A stretch of DNA of 64,000 nt from Phytopythium helicoides (taxonomy: Eukaryota; Oomycota; Peronosporomycetes; Pythiales; Pythiaceae), in assembly GCA_024867545.1 (NCBI GenBank), contig JANFNE010000025.1, positions 434,001-498,000 of the forward strand, given 5' to 3'. The notes beneath the pieces are model-generated. The model had not been told where the DNA came from. It did no database searches and saw only the letters and a list, made by a program, of their open reading frames with translations. Each line of letters begins with the position of its first letter. Position 1 is the stretch's first letter. The position numbers and the translations under genes are program-made. Below are positions 32,879 to 43,858 of the stretch, piece by piece.

Positions 32879-33107
32879 AACCTGGTGGTTAATTTATTTA
32901 TGAATTGATTTTTCTGATTGGCTCTTAAACGGTCTTTTGAGCCAATCAGACGCGAGGTGATCATAAATAATATTTACTATCAGGTAGTTAATTCTATTAC
33001 TTTTTAACTGCATAAATACAATTATCTACCAAGTAGTCACATTGGTAGTTAATTTTATTTATGCCATGTTACGAGGCATCGTATAAATAAAATTAACTAC
33101 CCGGTAG
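32879..33107. repeat. Putative MITE with nested inverted repeats
   Basis: About 230 AT-rich bases whose ends are imperfect inverted repeats: AACCTGGTGGTTAATTTATTTAT on the left and the complement of ACCGGGTAGTTAATTTTATTTAT on the right. The GGTAGTTAATT motif recurs internally. A perfect 12-bp inverted repeat (TCTGATTGGCTC, 32913-32924 with 32939-32950) and a hairpin at about 33043-33100 are also present. No coding capacity. Confidence 0.55.
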
Positions 33108-33547
33108 TACAATAGAAGACGCTCGCTGTGGATGCTCCACGATTGTGAGATATAAAGCATCTAGAGTTGGGGGTCGTCAAAGGAGCGTATCTGTGATTCT
33201 TTGCAGCCGACACCACGCTCAGCTTGTTTTTTTTGTTTTTGAAGATGCCAACATTAATTGGCACCGAGTACGAGACAGCAACCAATTCTCACGTGCTAGG
33301 CTCTATTTCCAAGGCAGGCATGACAATTCGGGGCATCGGGAGACTCGTGCAGCTCACTCAGAACGTGTTTTTTTGCATTCGACGAAGGGGTAAAGGCCTA
33401 TGCAAACGCAAGCTTCCTGTCATGCAACTCAATGAAGAACGCGACAATGTGTGGTTCGGCGCCTGGGCCAGCTTGAAAGCCTTTGATAAATATTCCTACG
33501 TATTTGTGAGGCTTCAATTCCTCTGTATCTGCTCGTGGCAGATTTTC

Positions 33548-34872
33548 CTACGACCCTTTTTCAATGAAGAGCATCCCGCACAGAAAGCCCGACGCAGACA
33601 CGCCAGCGATTAGCTCCGTGACGGTCTGGTCGTGCCACATGGAGGCGTAGACGGACGGTTCACCCAGTTCATAGCGAATCCTGGCGACTCCAGGAAAAGT
33701 GTCGTTCATGGCGCGCTTGATCTTTTGGAAGTGATGGCACTGCTTGCGAACGTCCGACGTGAGCGCTGCAACCAGTTGTGCTGGGTCTTCAAACCCAAGC
33801 GTGTTGATCGGGAGGTGCTCAAGAGACCTCCAGTACGAGCTAATGTGGCGGATGATAACGTCTCCGTGGCGACGCGCAACGTTGGACGTGTAGAAGCCAC
33901 TGTAAGGGGATCATCTGCTCGCGCATCTCGTACGTGAGTCGATCAATCTCCATCTGGTGCATGCCGCGCGCCTTCCATCCGGGGAGCTCCTTCTGCACGG
34001 CCGCCTTCCACAGGCTGACCATCTCGGCGACCTTGGTCTGGTAGGTGTGCACCTGGTCGGCGTAGAGCTGGCAGGCTCGGCAACACATCTTGCCCGTGTC
34101 GGGGATCGACGCTCATATTCTCCCAGTGCAGACCAAAGAGCGACGAGAGCTTGCCATCCTGCGCCTGGAGCGCGGCGCTGAACTTGTTCACGACGTCCGT
34201 GACGATGTCTCGCGAGCGCAGCTGGTCGACGAGCGCGAGCGAGGACGGCGAGCGGAGCTGCCTCCCGTCGAGGTCAATCTGCATGGCCTCCTCGTACCCC
34301 GGTCCAGCAGAGAACTGCTCGGTCGGCGGGTGCAGGCGGATGATCACGGGGCGCGCCATGTAGGCCGAGGACGCGTACTTGAAGGCGATGTAGCTCTGCG
34401 GCAGCAGCCTGCGCACCATAAAGTCAATCATGGTGAGCAGCGGGACGTGCTGCCACTGCGGTGTCTCTCGGATCGTGGCCTTCCACCGCGTGAGCTCGAC
34501 CCCCTGCGCTCGCTGGTGGCAGCTGGCCCAAATCTCGGCCGCGGGCGTGGGCGGCTCGTCGTCGTCGTCGTCCTCCCAGTCGCTGTCCATGTCGTCGTCC
34601 GACATGCGCTCGTTGAGTGCGGCCGAGGAGGGCGCCAGCGTCTGCCAGGCCGGCGACAGGTGCCACCAGTCGGCCGCGCACTGCTGATGGAAGTGCTGCG
34701 CGTAGCGTGTCGTCTCGAGCGCCGTGGCCGTCACCACGCGGTCGAAGCGCAGCGCACGGCAGCAGTTGAGCAGGTTCACAGCCTCGCGCAGCTGCAGGAA
34801 CTCGACCAGCAGCTCGCAGGGCACGCGCAGCAGGCTCATGGCGGCCGCGCGGCGGTTCTCGGACTGCGCCAT
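33548..34872 (-). CDS. F-box-like protein with two single-base frameshifts
   Basis: Start ATG at 34872 (MAQSENRRAAAMSL) leads into an F-box-like segment, LLRVPCELLVEFLQLREAVN. A tryptophan-rich middle and an Asp/Glu stretch (DDDMDSDWEDDDDD) follow. The frame slips in a C-run at 34101-34104, then continues with MCCRACQLYADQVHTYQTK. It slips again near 33896-33908 and continues with SGFYTSNVARRHGDVIIRH to the stop at 33548. Each slip is one extra base, and the sequence on both sides looks coding. F-box proteins are substrate receptors of SCF ubiquitin ligases; the assignment rests only on the short N-terminal motif. It may be a functional gene with assembly errors or a young pseudogene. Confidence 0.5.
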
Positions 34873-35086
34873 GAGGCGAGCGAGGTGGTGGCGGCGGCTT
34901 TTCTTACGGGGCTCCAGCGCGAAAGAAGACGGAAACCTATCGCTTTCCAGTATGCGGGAGTTCAACCTCACAAATATCAGTTCTTTGCGCTTTAATGAAT
35001 ATACTAAAATGGGAGACTGTAGAGTGGTATACTGATTTTGTAGTGATATGCGACCCCAATACAGGACCGTGGAAGTTCAGCGAGCC

Positions 35087-35144
35087 GACGCGCACATCCG
35101 TTCAGCCTTGAGCTCTTCGCGCCATCGGCCGTTGCTGCGGCCCA
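35087..35144 (+). repeat. 58-bp direct repeat, left copy
   Basis: This sequence starts GACGCGCACATCCGTTCAGC. It is repeated in direct orientation at 38643-38701 with one substitution and one extra T. Weaker similarity extends about 40 bases further. The two copies bracket the Harbinger-like module. Confidence 0.9.
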
Positions 35145-35147
35145 ATA

Positions 35148-36329
35148 TTAGCAGGAGCAGCGTGAGCCGTCCATGCAAGCGCCCCTCGGCGACTTGGCTT
35201 TATAGTTGCTCCACATTTGTTCTGCAAGGTAGCTGCGCTGCCCTTCAGGAGTCTCAAAGTCGTAAGGGATGAACGTGTCCTCCAGGAACGCAGTCTGGAT
35301 ACCTCGCGCTCGATCTTTCTCGTCGCAGATAAAGTTGTGCAGACAACAGCATGCAAAGATCGTCTCCTTGATGAAGCCAAGCTCACACGCGTTCTCTTCG
35401 TGGAGGATCCTGAATCGTTTCTTCAACAAACCAAATATGCGCTCCACAGTTGAGCGCGCTTGAGCATGCTTCAGGTTGAACAGTTCCTTTGCGGTGCACG
35501 GTCGTTTCGTCGCAATAGGATCCCATTCTTTCAACCCATAACGCTGGGTTCTGTACGGCGTCAGCAACTTTGACGTTAAGGGGTAGCCTGCATCGGCAAG
35601 AACCACGGCGTTCTTCGGTATTGCATCCTCGAAGCCGCTGAGCGCCAATACCTTTGAGTCATGGGCCGAGCCTTCGACACCAGCGTATACGTAGCACACG
35701 CGGGTGGACCAATCACCGGCAATTAGCACATTCGTCGTTGTGTGACCAGTCTTCGACCGAAAGCGATCTGCTTCTCCCCGGCTGCGCACCAGAATCGGAA
35801 TGTGGACGCCATCAACGGCGCAGACAGCCTGGTTGAAGTAGGGATATCGTAGCGCGAACCACCTTGGGACTTGGTTGGGGACCTTGATGCGGTCTCGTAG
35901 CGCAGCTATGATAGCTTTGACCCCCGAATGCCTGTACTCATGGCATCGCGTAGCTGGAAGTTGGAAGTGAGTCCCCTGGATACTCAACTTGGTTGCATTG
36001 GCGAGGAAATCAAGCGTGACTGCGAGCGCCTCATGCGAGCTGTTGACTCCATGTAAGTGAGGCTCGCAGAGCGAGTGAAGCCGTTCATACTGGCTGGGAG
36101 TCAGCCGGAAGTTGTCTTTGAATAAGTTGTCGCTGGGTTGGTGACGCATTTCATAGAAGAACCGATTGCATTCGAGCCGTGCCCATGGAGGCACGCGCGA
36201 GATCCGTCGGGTGGGCATGAATGGTGATGTCGCCGACATTGAAGCTCGAACCGCTGAGGCCTGACCACGGCGCCTCTCTCGACGTCGTCGAACGCAACAC
36301 AGAACGCGGTAGAATGCCGACCAAGGCAT
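35148..36329 (-). CDS. HARBI1-like DDE transposase/nuclease, intact
   Basis: A 393-residue uninterrupted frame from ATG 36329. The N-terminal half has RFFYEMRHQP and helix-rich sequence. The DDE_Tnp_4-type catalytic core follows: AVDGVHIPI (Asp ~173), GSAHDSKVL, LADAGYPL (Asp ~246) and VERIFGLLKKRFRIL (Glu ~296). All expected acidic residues are present, so the enzyme could be active. PIF/Harbinger transposases need a second, Myb-like protein; a candidate is divergently encoded 260 bases away. The C-terminal ~60 residues after the catalytic Glu end Cys-rich (CMDGSRCSC). Confidence 0.88.
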   Translation of the reverse strand: MPWSAFYRVLCCVRRRRERRRGQASAVRASMSATSPFMPTRRISRVPPWARLECNRFFYEMRHQPSDNLFKDNFRLTPSQYERLHSLCEPHLHGVNSSHEALAVTLDFLANATKLSIQGTHFQLPATRCHEYRHSGVKAIIAALRDRIKVPNQVPRWFALRYPYFNQAVCAVDGVHIPILVRSRGEADRFRSKTGHTTTNVLIAGDWSTRVCYVYAGVEGSAHDSKVLALSGFEDAIPKNAVVLADAGYPLTSKLLTPYRTQRYGLKEWDPIATKRPCTAKELFNLKHAQARSTVERIFGLLKKRFRILHEENACELGFIKETIFACCCLHNFICDEKDRARGIQTAFLEDTFIPYDFETPEGQRSYLAEQMWSNYKAKSPRGACMDGSRCSC

Positions 36330-36590
36330 GCTGGTCGACTGCTGTTCCCAAGCCGTCTTAGCTCGACGAGGAAAAAAAGCCGAATGAGCACTCGATGATT
36401 GCCTATCCTCGTGTAGAAATGTCTACAGAGCTTCGCTGACGACATCGCTGCCTCGGCTGCTCCACAACGCGTCTCAACGTCTCAAGATGAAACTGAATCG
36501 TTAATTCGGTTTCATCTTGAAACGTTGAAACCGCGTACCGCGAAACGGTAGAATGCGGGGTTTTTCAAACATCGGTTTCAGTAACGTTTC

Positions 36591-37014
36591 ATGAGGTTTT
36601 TTAGGCTCGTGACGGCTCGTGAGGGGGATCCAGATCTCGTTGTGGTGGGAAGAGCTCGAAGCTGGAATCCAGATCCGCGTGGCAAGTCTCAACAAATGGA
36701 ATTTAGCGAGCAGGAGATGCTTGACTTCCTTGCTCGAAGTCGGGGCGACGACGGCGATAACGAAATTGATCTCGCCACGAGTAGTGCGGAAGACGTAGAG
36801 ATGCCAGAGCATCACCAAGAGGATCTCAGCTTTACTTCCTTTGAACCTGAAGGAGGGCGAGATGTGCAGATGCAGCATCTTCGCCAGCAACACTTTCAAC
36901 AGATGGCGAATTTGGCGCAGATTCCAAGAAATCAGCAGCAACTTGAACTGGAAGAGCAGCGATATCAGGAACAGGTACAACAACTACTACAACAGCAGCA
37001 GCTGCAGCAGCAGC

Positions 37015-37054
<40 letters not shown>

Positions 37055-38269
37055 GCAGCAGCAGCAACAACAGCAGCAACAACAACAACAAATACGACAA
37101 CAAATATATCAACTACAACAACGACTGCAACAGATGCAGAAAATGCAACTGCAAGAGGAGCAGCAGCAGCGACAACATCAGCAGCGGCGTCAACAACAGC
37201 AGCAGCATCAGCGTCTGCGGTCTCGTCTGCAGCGTCAAATTCTACCAGAGGCTCCTCCGCAGCAACCTCAGTTGCGACTTCAGCTGCGGCAACAACCATC
37301 ACTTTACCAGCAAGGGGATAACGTGGAAGCACATGAAAACTACTGGGATTTTGATGTGGAGTCACTCCTACTTCAGAAAGTATCAGAGGCTCCGCGTACG
37401 CGGACTGGAAAAGTTGGCCTCCAGACATGGGGTGCCATTGCGGATGAAATCTATCGAGACTCTTCAAATCACTTCAGTGGTACGTTTTTTTTATCCAGAT
37501 GGACGGAGGTCAATAGCACAGTACTCATTCTCTTTCCGATGTGCTAGCTACCGAGTGCCAGGCGAGATATCACCAGCTCATGCAGCGGTACGACATTTTC
37601 TACAAGTTGCTCCACACAAGTGGAGCTGGTTATGATCCCGCCAGAAACACGGTTTCTTTACCTGATCACATGTGGGACGATTTTCAAAGGAGCGCAAAGA
37701 ATCCTTTAGAGATCGACTTTTTGGCAGCCCTTCGCAACGGAGGATCATTTGAGCATCAAGAAGCTTGTGCCCGTATACGCGGGAACGCAATTGCTACTGG
37801 TGAGCACGGTGAAGCGCTCAATTGTGCTGTCGAAAGCACACACGCGTCTTACCCTAGTCTAATCAGCCCTGCAGTAGCCATGCCGAGGTCGCATCGCGCT
37901 CGAGCAGACTTAATCAGACGACAACAGCGATCACAAGAAGACATCGAGCGTGAGGCTGATGAAGTAGCGCTCCAGCATGCGAGTTCCGAGGCTGAAGCAG
38001 CGAGGGAATTTTTCTCAAGCTTGCAGTCTCCGCTAGTCAACTTGGTGACGAGTCTTACCAATTTGGCCGATCGCTATACAACATTACTCGAAGATACCAG
38101 AGCACTTGTCGTCAGCGCCAATTCTCTCGTTACCCACAACGATGCACTCGTCAGAAGGACACTCGAGGAAAATGCTGATGCTGCGATTTCTCAAAATGAT
38201 GCATTCGCAACGGGAGATGCTGCTGATCCTGATTTACAGTTGAGTCTTTCTTCATCACCGACCTACTAG
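36591..38269 (+). CDS. PolyQ Myb/SANT-like ORF1 partner of the HARBI1-like transposase
   Basis: The first part (36591 to about 37485) encodes an acidic N-terminus and a long Gln-rich region. It then has a Myb/SANT-like start, WDFDVESLLLQKV and VGLQTWGAIADEIYRD. The second part (about 37530-38269) continues the domain in another frame with LATECQARYHQLMQRYDIFYKLL. It ends with a helical region containing RADLIRRQQRSQEDIERE and two near-repeats of LVTSLTNLADR-type sequence. A short intron with a GTACGT donor at about 37481, or a frameshift, must join the two; the phase does not fit perfectly with the AG sites I see. Such proteins bind the transposon ends and import the transposase. Confidence 0.65.
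36991..37092 (+). repeat. CAA/CAG tract encoding polyglutamine
   Basis: About 100 bases of almost pure CAR codons encode a Gln tract of over 30 residues, broken only by one Leu, inside ORF1 of the Harbinger-like element. Confidence 0.95.
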
Positions 38270-38642
38270 AAGTCGATTTGAGAAGGTTAAGTTTGAAAAA
38301 TCCTCGAGGACAGTGACAATGAAGAAGAGCGGCGATAAGTCGCGCAAGAAGGTCGAGGACGATGGGTTTGTCGATGACAACGGTAGTGCTGAAGAGGATG
38401 ATGCGAGCGGCGATAACAGCATGTCGTCGCGGAATTTTAGTCCGCGACGACCGCAGGGAAAAGAGCAGGGGGTTAGTCCGTCGACACTCATGTGCTCGGC
38501 GCAAGCGACAAACCCCGAAGCTGGTACAGGTGTCCATTCCATCTTCTCTCGTCAAGGAAATCGGATCGAGAGACTTCATCAAAGCAAACGAAAGCGTGGA
38601 GATTCGTTGAGGTGGAGTGGAACTATTGGTCCTCGTGGAGTC

Positions 38643-38701
38643 GACGCGCACATCCGTTCAGCCTCGAGCTCTTCGCGCCATCGGCCGTTGCTTGCGGCCC
38701 A
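38643..38701 (+). repeat. 58-bp direct repeat, right copy
   Basis: This copy pairs with the direct repeat at 35087-35144. It lies 75 bases beyond the stop codon of the convergent RCC1-IPT gene. Confidence 0.9.
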
Positions 38702-38776
38702 TTAGCTGCTCGTGAGCCGCCCGCTCAGTGCGCGGGAGAGACCTGCGGGCGTGGAGCAGTCGCGTGCAACTGTCGA

Positions 38777-41700
38777 TCACGTGGGTGGCGCCTCGACCGG
38801 CTGGAAGCGCACGAAGAACCTGCGGGGCTCAGGAAGACGCGACTCGGGGTCGATGGAGGTTGCTGCTGCTGCTGGTGCTGGTGCTGCAGCAAAGGAGGAG
38901 GAGGAGAAGGGAAAGTCCTGGCCGTTGACAGAGAAGAGCACCTCGACGACCTGCTCCTGTTGAAGCGCGAGGTCCGGGAACTCGAACGCTACCGTCTTGA
39001 CATCGACGTCCACTTGTGCGGACACAACCTGCCGCATGCATCAACAGTAAAGGTTAGACGGCAGCAGCGTTGAGAAGCTAGGAAGAGATCAGCTACGTAC
39101 AACCGACAGATCCTCGGCGACGAGTTTCACACACGCGCAGGTGGACGTGATCAGCTTGTCGACTGACAGCGACACCTTGTCGCCGGGGTGTACAGCGTCA
39201 GGAGAAACACTCAACACCTCCGGTGCGTCATAGTAGGTGAAGCGAGGCCCCGACTCGCTAAAGTGCACTCCGTCCAGAGCTACCAGCACCTCTACTTCGT
39301 CAGAGTCGTCGGTGCCTGGCGGTTGAGGTTCGCTACCTGCTTCAGGGTCACCCGAATCCACTTGCAGGTAGAGGTGGCAAGATAGGTGGAGTCGGTGAAG
39401 ACTATTCTCCGATCCATGGCAGTCGGAGCGGTGCTGGAAAGTCCATCTGGACACACGCACACTGCTCGGACTCGATTCTCTCCCTCTTCTGCTCCGTAGA
39501 CACACAACGGCATCCTGCGTGTCGAAATGCAGGAAGTCGCCAGAAACAGAGACTTGAGTTCCACCAGATTGAATTCCTAGGCTCGGGAAGATAGAGAGAG
39601 GAGTGCCAATTGCTCCAACAAGCACGTGGAGTTGATTGGAAGTGGGGATTGCACTTTGGAGAAAAGAGCGCCCACCATTCATAGAGACACGAAGGTCAAC
39701 CGTGAAAAACCCAGACTTGGAATACAGCTTCCACCAATCAGAGCTGTTTGCTCCTTGCATGGCTCGAGACGGTCTTCGTGTATTTTTCGGCTTTGCCGAT
39801 GCTGTCGAGTCACTCTTATACTCCCATTCGCTGAGTGGAGGAATGGTGCCGACTATGCGGCTGCCGATCACTTTTTCAATTGGGATTACCGCAGTGATGA
39901 CAGCAGCGGGCGTATCACCAGGCTTTGAGCCAACTTCTGTGCGCATTGCGCTCACACAGAGCGATCCAACTCGAACCACAGCCAAAGGAATATCTTGGGA
40001 GCATTGGATTTCGATGCGCTGTGGCGATGTGGGCACGATAAAAGAGTTAGGTTGGAGTCGAGCAATTTGAACGTCATGGAAAAAGGTGACGTGAACTCTC
40101 GATTGCATATCTGTAGATGTGATTGAACCACTTGAGAGAGACTTACTGGAGTTTTCGGCAAGGTGAGATTCCGACTCAGGTTGGATTCGAATCAGCGAGT
40201 AGTGAAGACCACCGTCATAAGAGATTTCCAACGCGTACGGCTGCGGAGTGTCCGCAGGTGGGATCGATGGTGTCAATACTCTTAGCACTTGGACATCTCC
40301 AACACTATGCTGAGAGTCTTCCAAGGAGTCTTCTACGAGTTGAGAAGTTGCAAGTCGATCCATTTCAAAATGTCCCCCAACAGTGTAAGAGTTTTGAGAT
40401 CTTGGGCTGTCCCCGCGTTGACCGCAAAATCGTCCAGCATTGTCAACTTCGCACTTGAAAAAGCGTAGGAGAGGGTTGTGACAAATGCTTGGGAGGTTCC
40501 CTCGCGTAGTAAAAGTTAGGAGGTCATCTCCTTTAAAATAAGCTTCTACCGAAGAAGCCGCAACTACCTGAGGCCGCTTAAAAGCCGTGAACACCCGACC
40601 GTTTGAAGTAAAGTGCTTTCCATTCATTGATACTTCAACTGCAAACTCACCAGGAACAGCAAACTTTGGGATTTGGCAAACAACTTCTCCTGTTTCTTCA
40701 TCAAACTCTCCAATACTGCCACGCTGGAGACATCCTTCAGTTAGGGGGACAAAGCGAACAGTCACGTTATCACTCGACCAGAACCCACTTCCGCGTATTC
40801 GGAGCTCATAACCTCCAGTCATCTCACCACACATTGGACTAACGCTTTCAACACGTGAAGGAGCAAATGCAAATAGATCGTATGGCCCGCAGACGACCGA
40901 TAATATGTAGACAGTTTGCAATTCGGAAACCTGCCGAGGCTCAAACTGGCACGGTTCTAGGTCGTCGTGAGCCAGATTTCCGTATCTGTTGCAACCCCAC
41001 GTGAAAAGTCGATTATTTTGATCCAACGCAGCTGAGTAATTGCATCCAGCAAAAACTTTCGCCCACTTTGTTCCACTTGCAACCACCTTTGGATTGTTGC
41101 AACCTCCAGTGGATCTTTTGAAGTCGGCATCCAATCGACTTGACTTGCTTGGAACTCCTCCAAGTCCTAGCTGACCGTATGTATTGAGACCCCAAGAAAA
41201 CATTTCGCCGCTGCTTGTGACTGCTAGGACATGGGCAGACCCACAAGCGATTCCAACAAATGGGGATCCATCAGATCCGCTGGGTAAAATAAGTCGTAAC
41301 TCGGATGAATATTTTTCGCCCTCATGTGATGCGTGTGTGATACCAACAAACCGCTCACCAAATCGGTAAATGTTGCCGTTTTCTAGGAGTATGACTGTGA
41401 ACATGTCACCGCAGCTCACATCGACGACGTGAGGTTTGGACAAGAAAGCGCTCACATATTTTGGCCACGCGCAAATTCCGTTGACAACTGCGTTGAGCTC
41501 ACTTGGGAGAGTTTTTAGTGTTTGTCCAAGTTGACCCTCGAAATTTCGGCCCCACGTATAAAGATCGCCCTTGTTGGTAACTGCAGCAGAGTGGTTCTTA
41601 CCGCACGCAACTTTTGTGAAGAACAGATCCTTTGACACCTGAACTCGCTGAGGGATTGATGCATCCAAATCTTGTTTCCGGGGAGATCCACTGTCAGATT

Positions 41701-42148
41701 CTGGACGACACTGAGGTGTTGGCGTTCGGCGAGGGCCCAGGCGGGCGTTGGAACTGCTAGATCGACCCAACTCGCCGTGAACAAACTCGGAGTTGCACCC
41801 TATACCCCACGAGAAGAGCTGGCCATCCAGCGATAACGCGACGCAGTGACGCTTTCCACCGGCGATCTGACATACTTTGACGTCTTGGAGCCCGCGAGTT
41901 ACTACACTGTGCGTGTAAGCTGCGTCCATTGAGCCCGGCGAGGAATCCGATACGCCCCACTGCATTTCCCACGCCCCCGTGAGTGCCACAACATCGGCTC
42001 CAGCAGCGAAAAGGCCGCGAATTTTGCTTCCCCGAAGCGCATCAATGACCGAAAGCTTGCCAGCAGATTGCTGCCCACAAACATACACGAGTCCAAGGCC
42101 TGCGTCCGTGTCGCCACCTAGCGCCTTCCTCGACCCGCTGGGCTCCAT
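38777..42148 (-). CDS. RCC1-repeat and IPT/TIG-domain protein
   Basis: About 1099 residues from two exons, 39101-42148 and 38777-39028 (minus), joined by a 72-base GT-AG intron. The ATG at 42148 (MEPSGSRKALGG) is preferred because the frame upstream has no ATG. The N-terminal ~430 residues contain RCC1 propeller repeats, recognisable by LFSWGIGCNSE, LYTWGRNFEGQLGQT, MFSWGLNTYGQLGLGG and LFTWGCNRYGNL. IPT/TIG folds follow (RVESVSPMCGEMTGGYELRIRGSGF; LGIQSGGTQVSVSGDFL; VLSVSPDAVHPGDKVSLSV). RCC1 propellers often mediate protein interaction or nucleotide exchange, and IPT folds occur in surface and regulatory proteins; the role of this combination is unknown. No signal peptide or clear membrane helix is seen. 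It is divergent from the astacin gene, with 382 bases between start codons. Confidence 0.85.
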
Positions 42149-42530
42149 TGCTCCAAGCAGCCAGGCCAACCCCAAGACGCCGCCAACTCTTGGCGATGAA
42201 GGGTCGCAGCGTGAAAATAGCTGTCACCAAGTTGATCATCATAACGCCCGACTGCAATCCCTGTAGCCATCCCCCGCCAACGTCGGACCTGAGCTCCTCA
42301 AAGGTACAGTACAAACCGCGCTTGAAACGGAAGAGTTCAGAAACCCTGTGAACTGACTATACACTCCGATCGTGTCACAACGACCCGACCACCACACCAA
42401 GAGCTACGTGCGCATTGACACAACTCGCCGTAGTCTCTCAGCTCCTCGCGTCGCCCACAGGCTCCAATTGCCAACGCTCCACGTCCGCTCAAAGGCTTTA
42501 ATCGCGTTAATCCACCTCGCTAGTCGGGTG

Positions 42531-43688
42531 ATGAGGAGCTGGGTGGCTGTCGCGGTGGGCCTCTCGCTGGCGGCTTCAACTGCGCAGGCGTCGCTCGGGT
42601 GTGAGGTGGGCGGCGTGCAGATCCGCCACCAGGGCGCCAAGTACCTCTTCGGCCGGCCGCACAGGGCTGGCAGCGTCTACGCCACGTGCGCCAACCGCCA
42701 GCTGCGCTGCTTCGAAGACACGGGGATCGCCGACGCGCCGGCGCTCAAGAGCAAGGAGATCGACTGCTCGGCCGAGTCGCTGCTCGAGCGCAAGAGCCGT
42801 CGATCACTCGGCGTGGAGATCAACTCGGACGAAGACGTCTGGCCAAACAACACGCTGTGGTACCGCATCGACTCGGACGCCTTCACGGCTGCGCAGCTCG
42901 CGATCATCACGACTGCGATCGACTTTTACGGAGAAGTGGACGTCAACATCACGCTCAAGGAGTGTGAGCCCGAGACGCTTTGCGGTGGCAAGTACGTGAG
43001 CATTGAGCAGGAAGAAGACGCGTGCTACGGATATGTAGGGTACGTGAACGACGGTGAGCCACAGAGCATCAACCTTGGAGAAACGTGTCTGGAAGAAGGC
43101 GGTGTCGGCAGCGTCGTGCACGAGCTCGCCCACGCGATGGGGCTCTACCACGAGCACACACACCCGAACCGAGAGGTGATCGTGCTCACCGATCAGGACC
43201 TACCCGTCTCAGCAGACAACTACGCCAAGAAAACTTCGTCTCAGGCGGCATTAACGGTGTACGACCCCGCCTCCATCATGCACTACGGCCGCAGCGCGGG
43301 ACTGTGTTTTCCCAAGAGCTACTACCCGCTCAAGGCATTCTGCGACGTTGAGCAAACTGTCAACTGCATCATGCCAGTCGAGCAGCACTGCAACTCGACA
43401 CGGGACTCGGAGATTGGGCAGATGGCTGTTCTGAGCGCTGGGGACATTTACGCCCTTCGAGCGCTTTACGGCTCCCGCGACGGACTCAACAGCACTGCTT
43501 CCAACATGGCAGTCCCGACTGTCTCGACGACTTCAGCTTCCGCATCAAGCGAGGCAGACGAAGACGAAGATGCATCGACGGCCGGCGAAGCTGACGGAGA
43601 AACCTTCACCTTCTCCTTGGATGGCTCAACCACTTCAGGCTCGACCGATCCAGGCTACGAGCCTGGCGACGTGCACACAGAGGATTAG
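42531..43688 (+). CDS. Secreted astacin-family (M12A) zinc metalloprotease
   Basis: 385 residues from ATG 42531, which opens a clear signal peptide (MRSWVAVAVGLSLAASTAQA). A propeptide-like region with several Cys precedes the catalytic domain, whose N-terminal landmark is WPNNTLWYRID. The zinc site is HELAHAMGLYHEH (residues ~197-209, the HExxHxxGxxHE astacin pattern), and the Met-turn is SIMHYGR. A Ser/Thr/Asp/Glu-rich tail ends the protein. The catalytic residues are all present, so an active secreted endopeptidase is expected. Its role in growth or host interaction is not shown by the sequence. It converges with the TRPC4AP-like gene, 170 bases apart. Confidence 0.93.
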   Translation: MRSWVAVAVGLSLAASTAQASLGCEVGGVQIRHQGAKYLFGRPHRAGSVYATCANRQLRCFEDTGIADAPALKSKEIDCSAESLLERKSRRSLGVEINSDEDVWPNNTLWYRIDSDAFTAAQLAIITTAIDFYGEVDVNITLKECEPETLCGGKYVSIEQEEDACYGYVGYVNDGEPQSINLGETCLEEGGVGSVVHELAHAMGLYHEHTHPNREVIVLTDQDLPVSADNYAKKTSSQAALTVYDPASIMHYGRSAGLCFPKSYYPLKAFCDVEQTVNCIMPVEQHCNSTRDSEIGQMAVLSAGDIYALRALYGSRDGLNSTASNMAVPTVSTTSASASSEADEDEDASTAGEADGETFTFSLDGSTTSGSTDPGYEPGDVHTED

Positions 43689-43858
43689 TTTTCATCGTGC
43701 GTGAAAGTCTTCATGGTGTTGTTCAGCGTCAACTATGGAAGCGTGCATGTGTAACTCAACGGATCGACAAGACACAAACATACCCCATCCAAACCACTCT
43801 TCTTTCCATTCTCGTTCCGCGGTCACATATCGCTCATCCTTCAAGGGCTAACATATCG

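Noticed and set aside
33224..33613. Plus-strand frame beginning MFFLFLKMPTLIGTEYETA
   Set aside because: Its second half overlaps the antisense of the F-box-like gene's C-terminus and the first half matches nothing I recognise, so I do not call it a gene.
34090..34995. Plus-strand open frame of about 300 codons
   Set aside because: It lies entirely opposite the F-box-like gene, is Arg/His/Leu-rich in the way mirror frames of GC-rich genes are, and has no recognisable motif.
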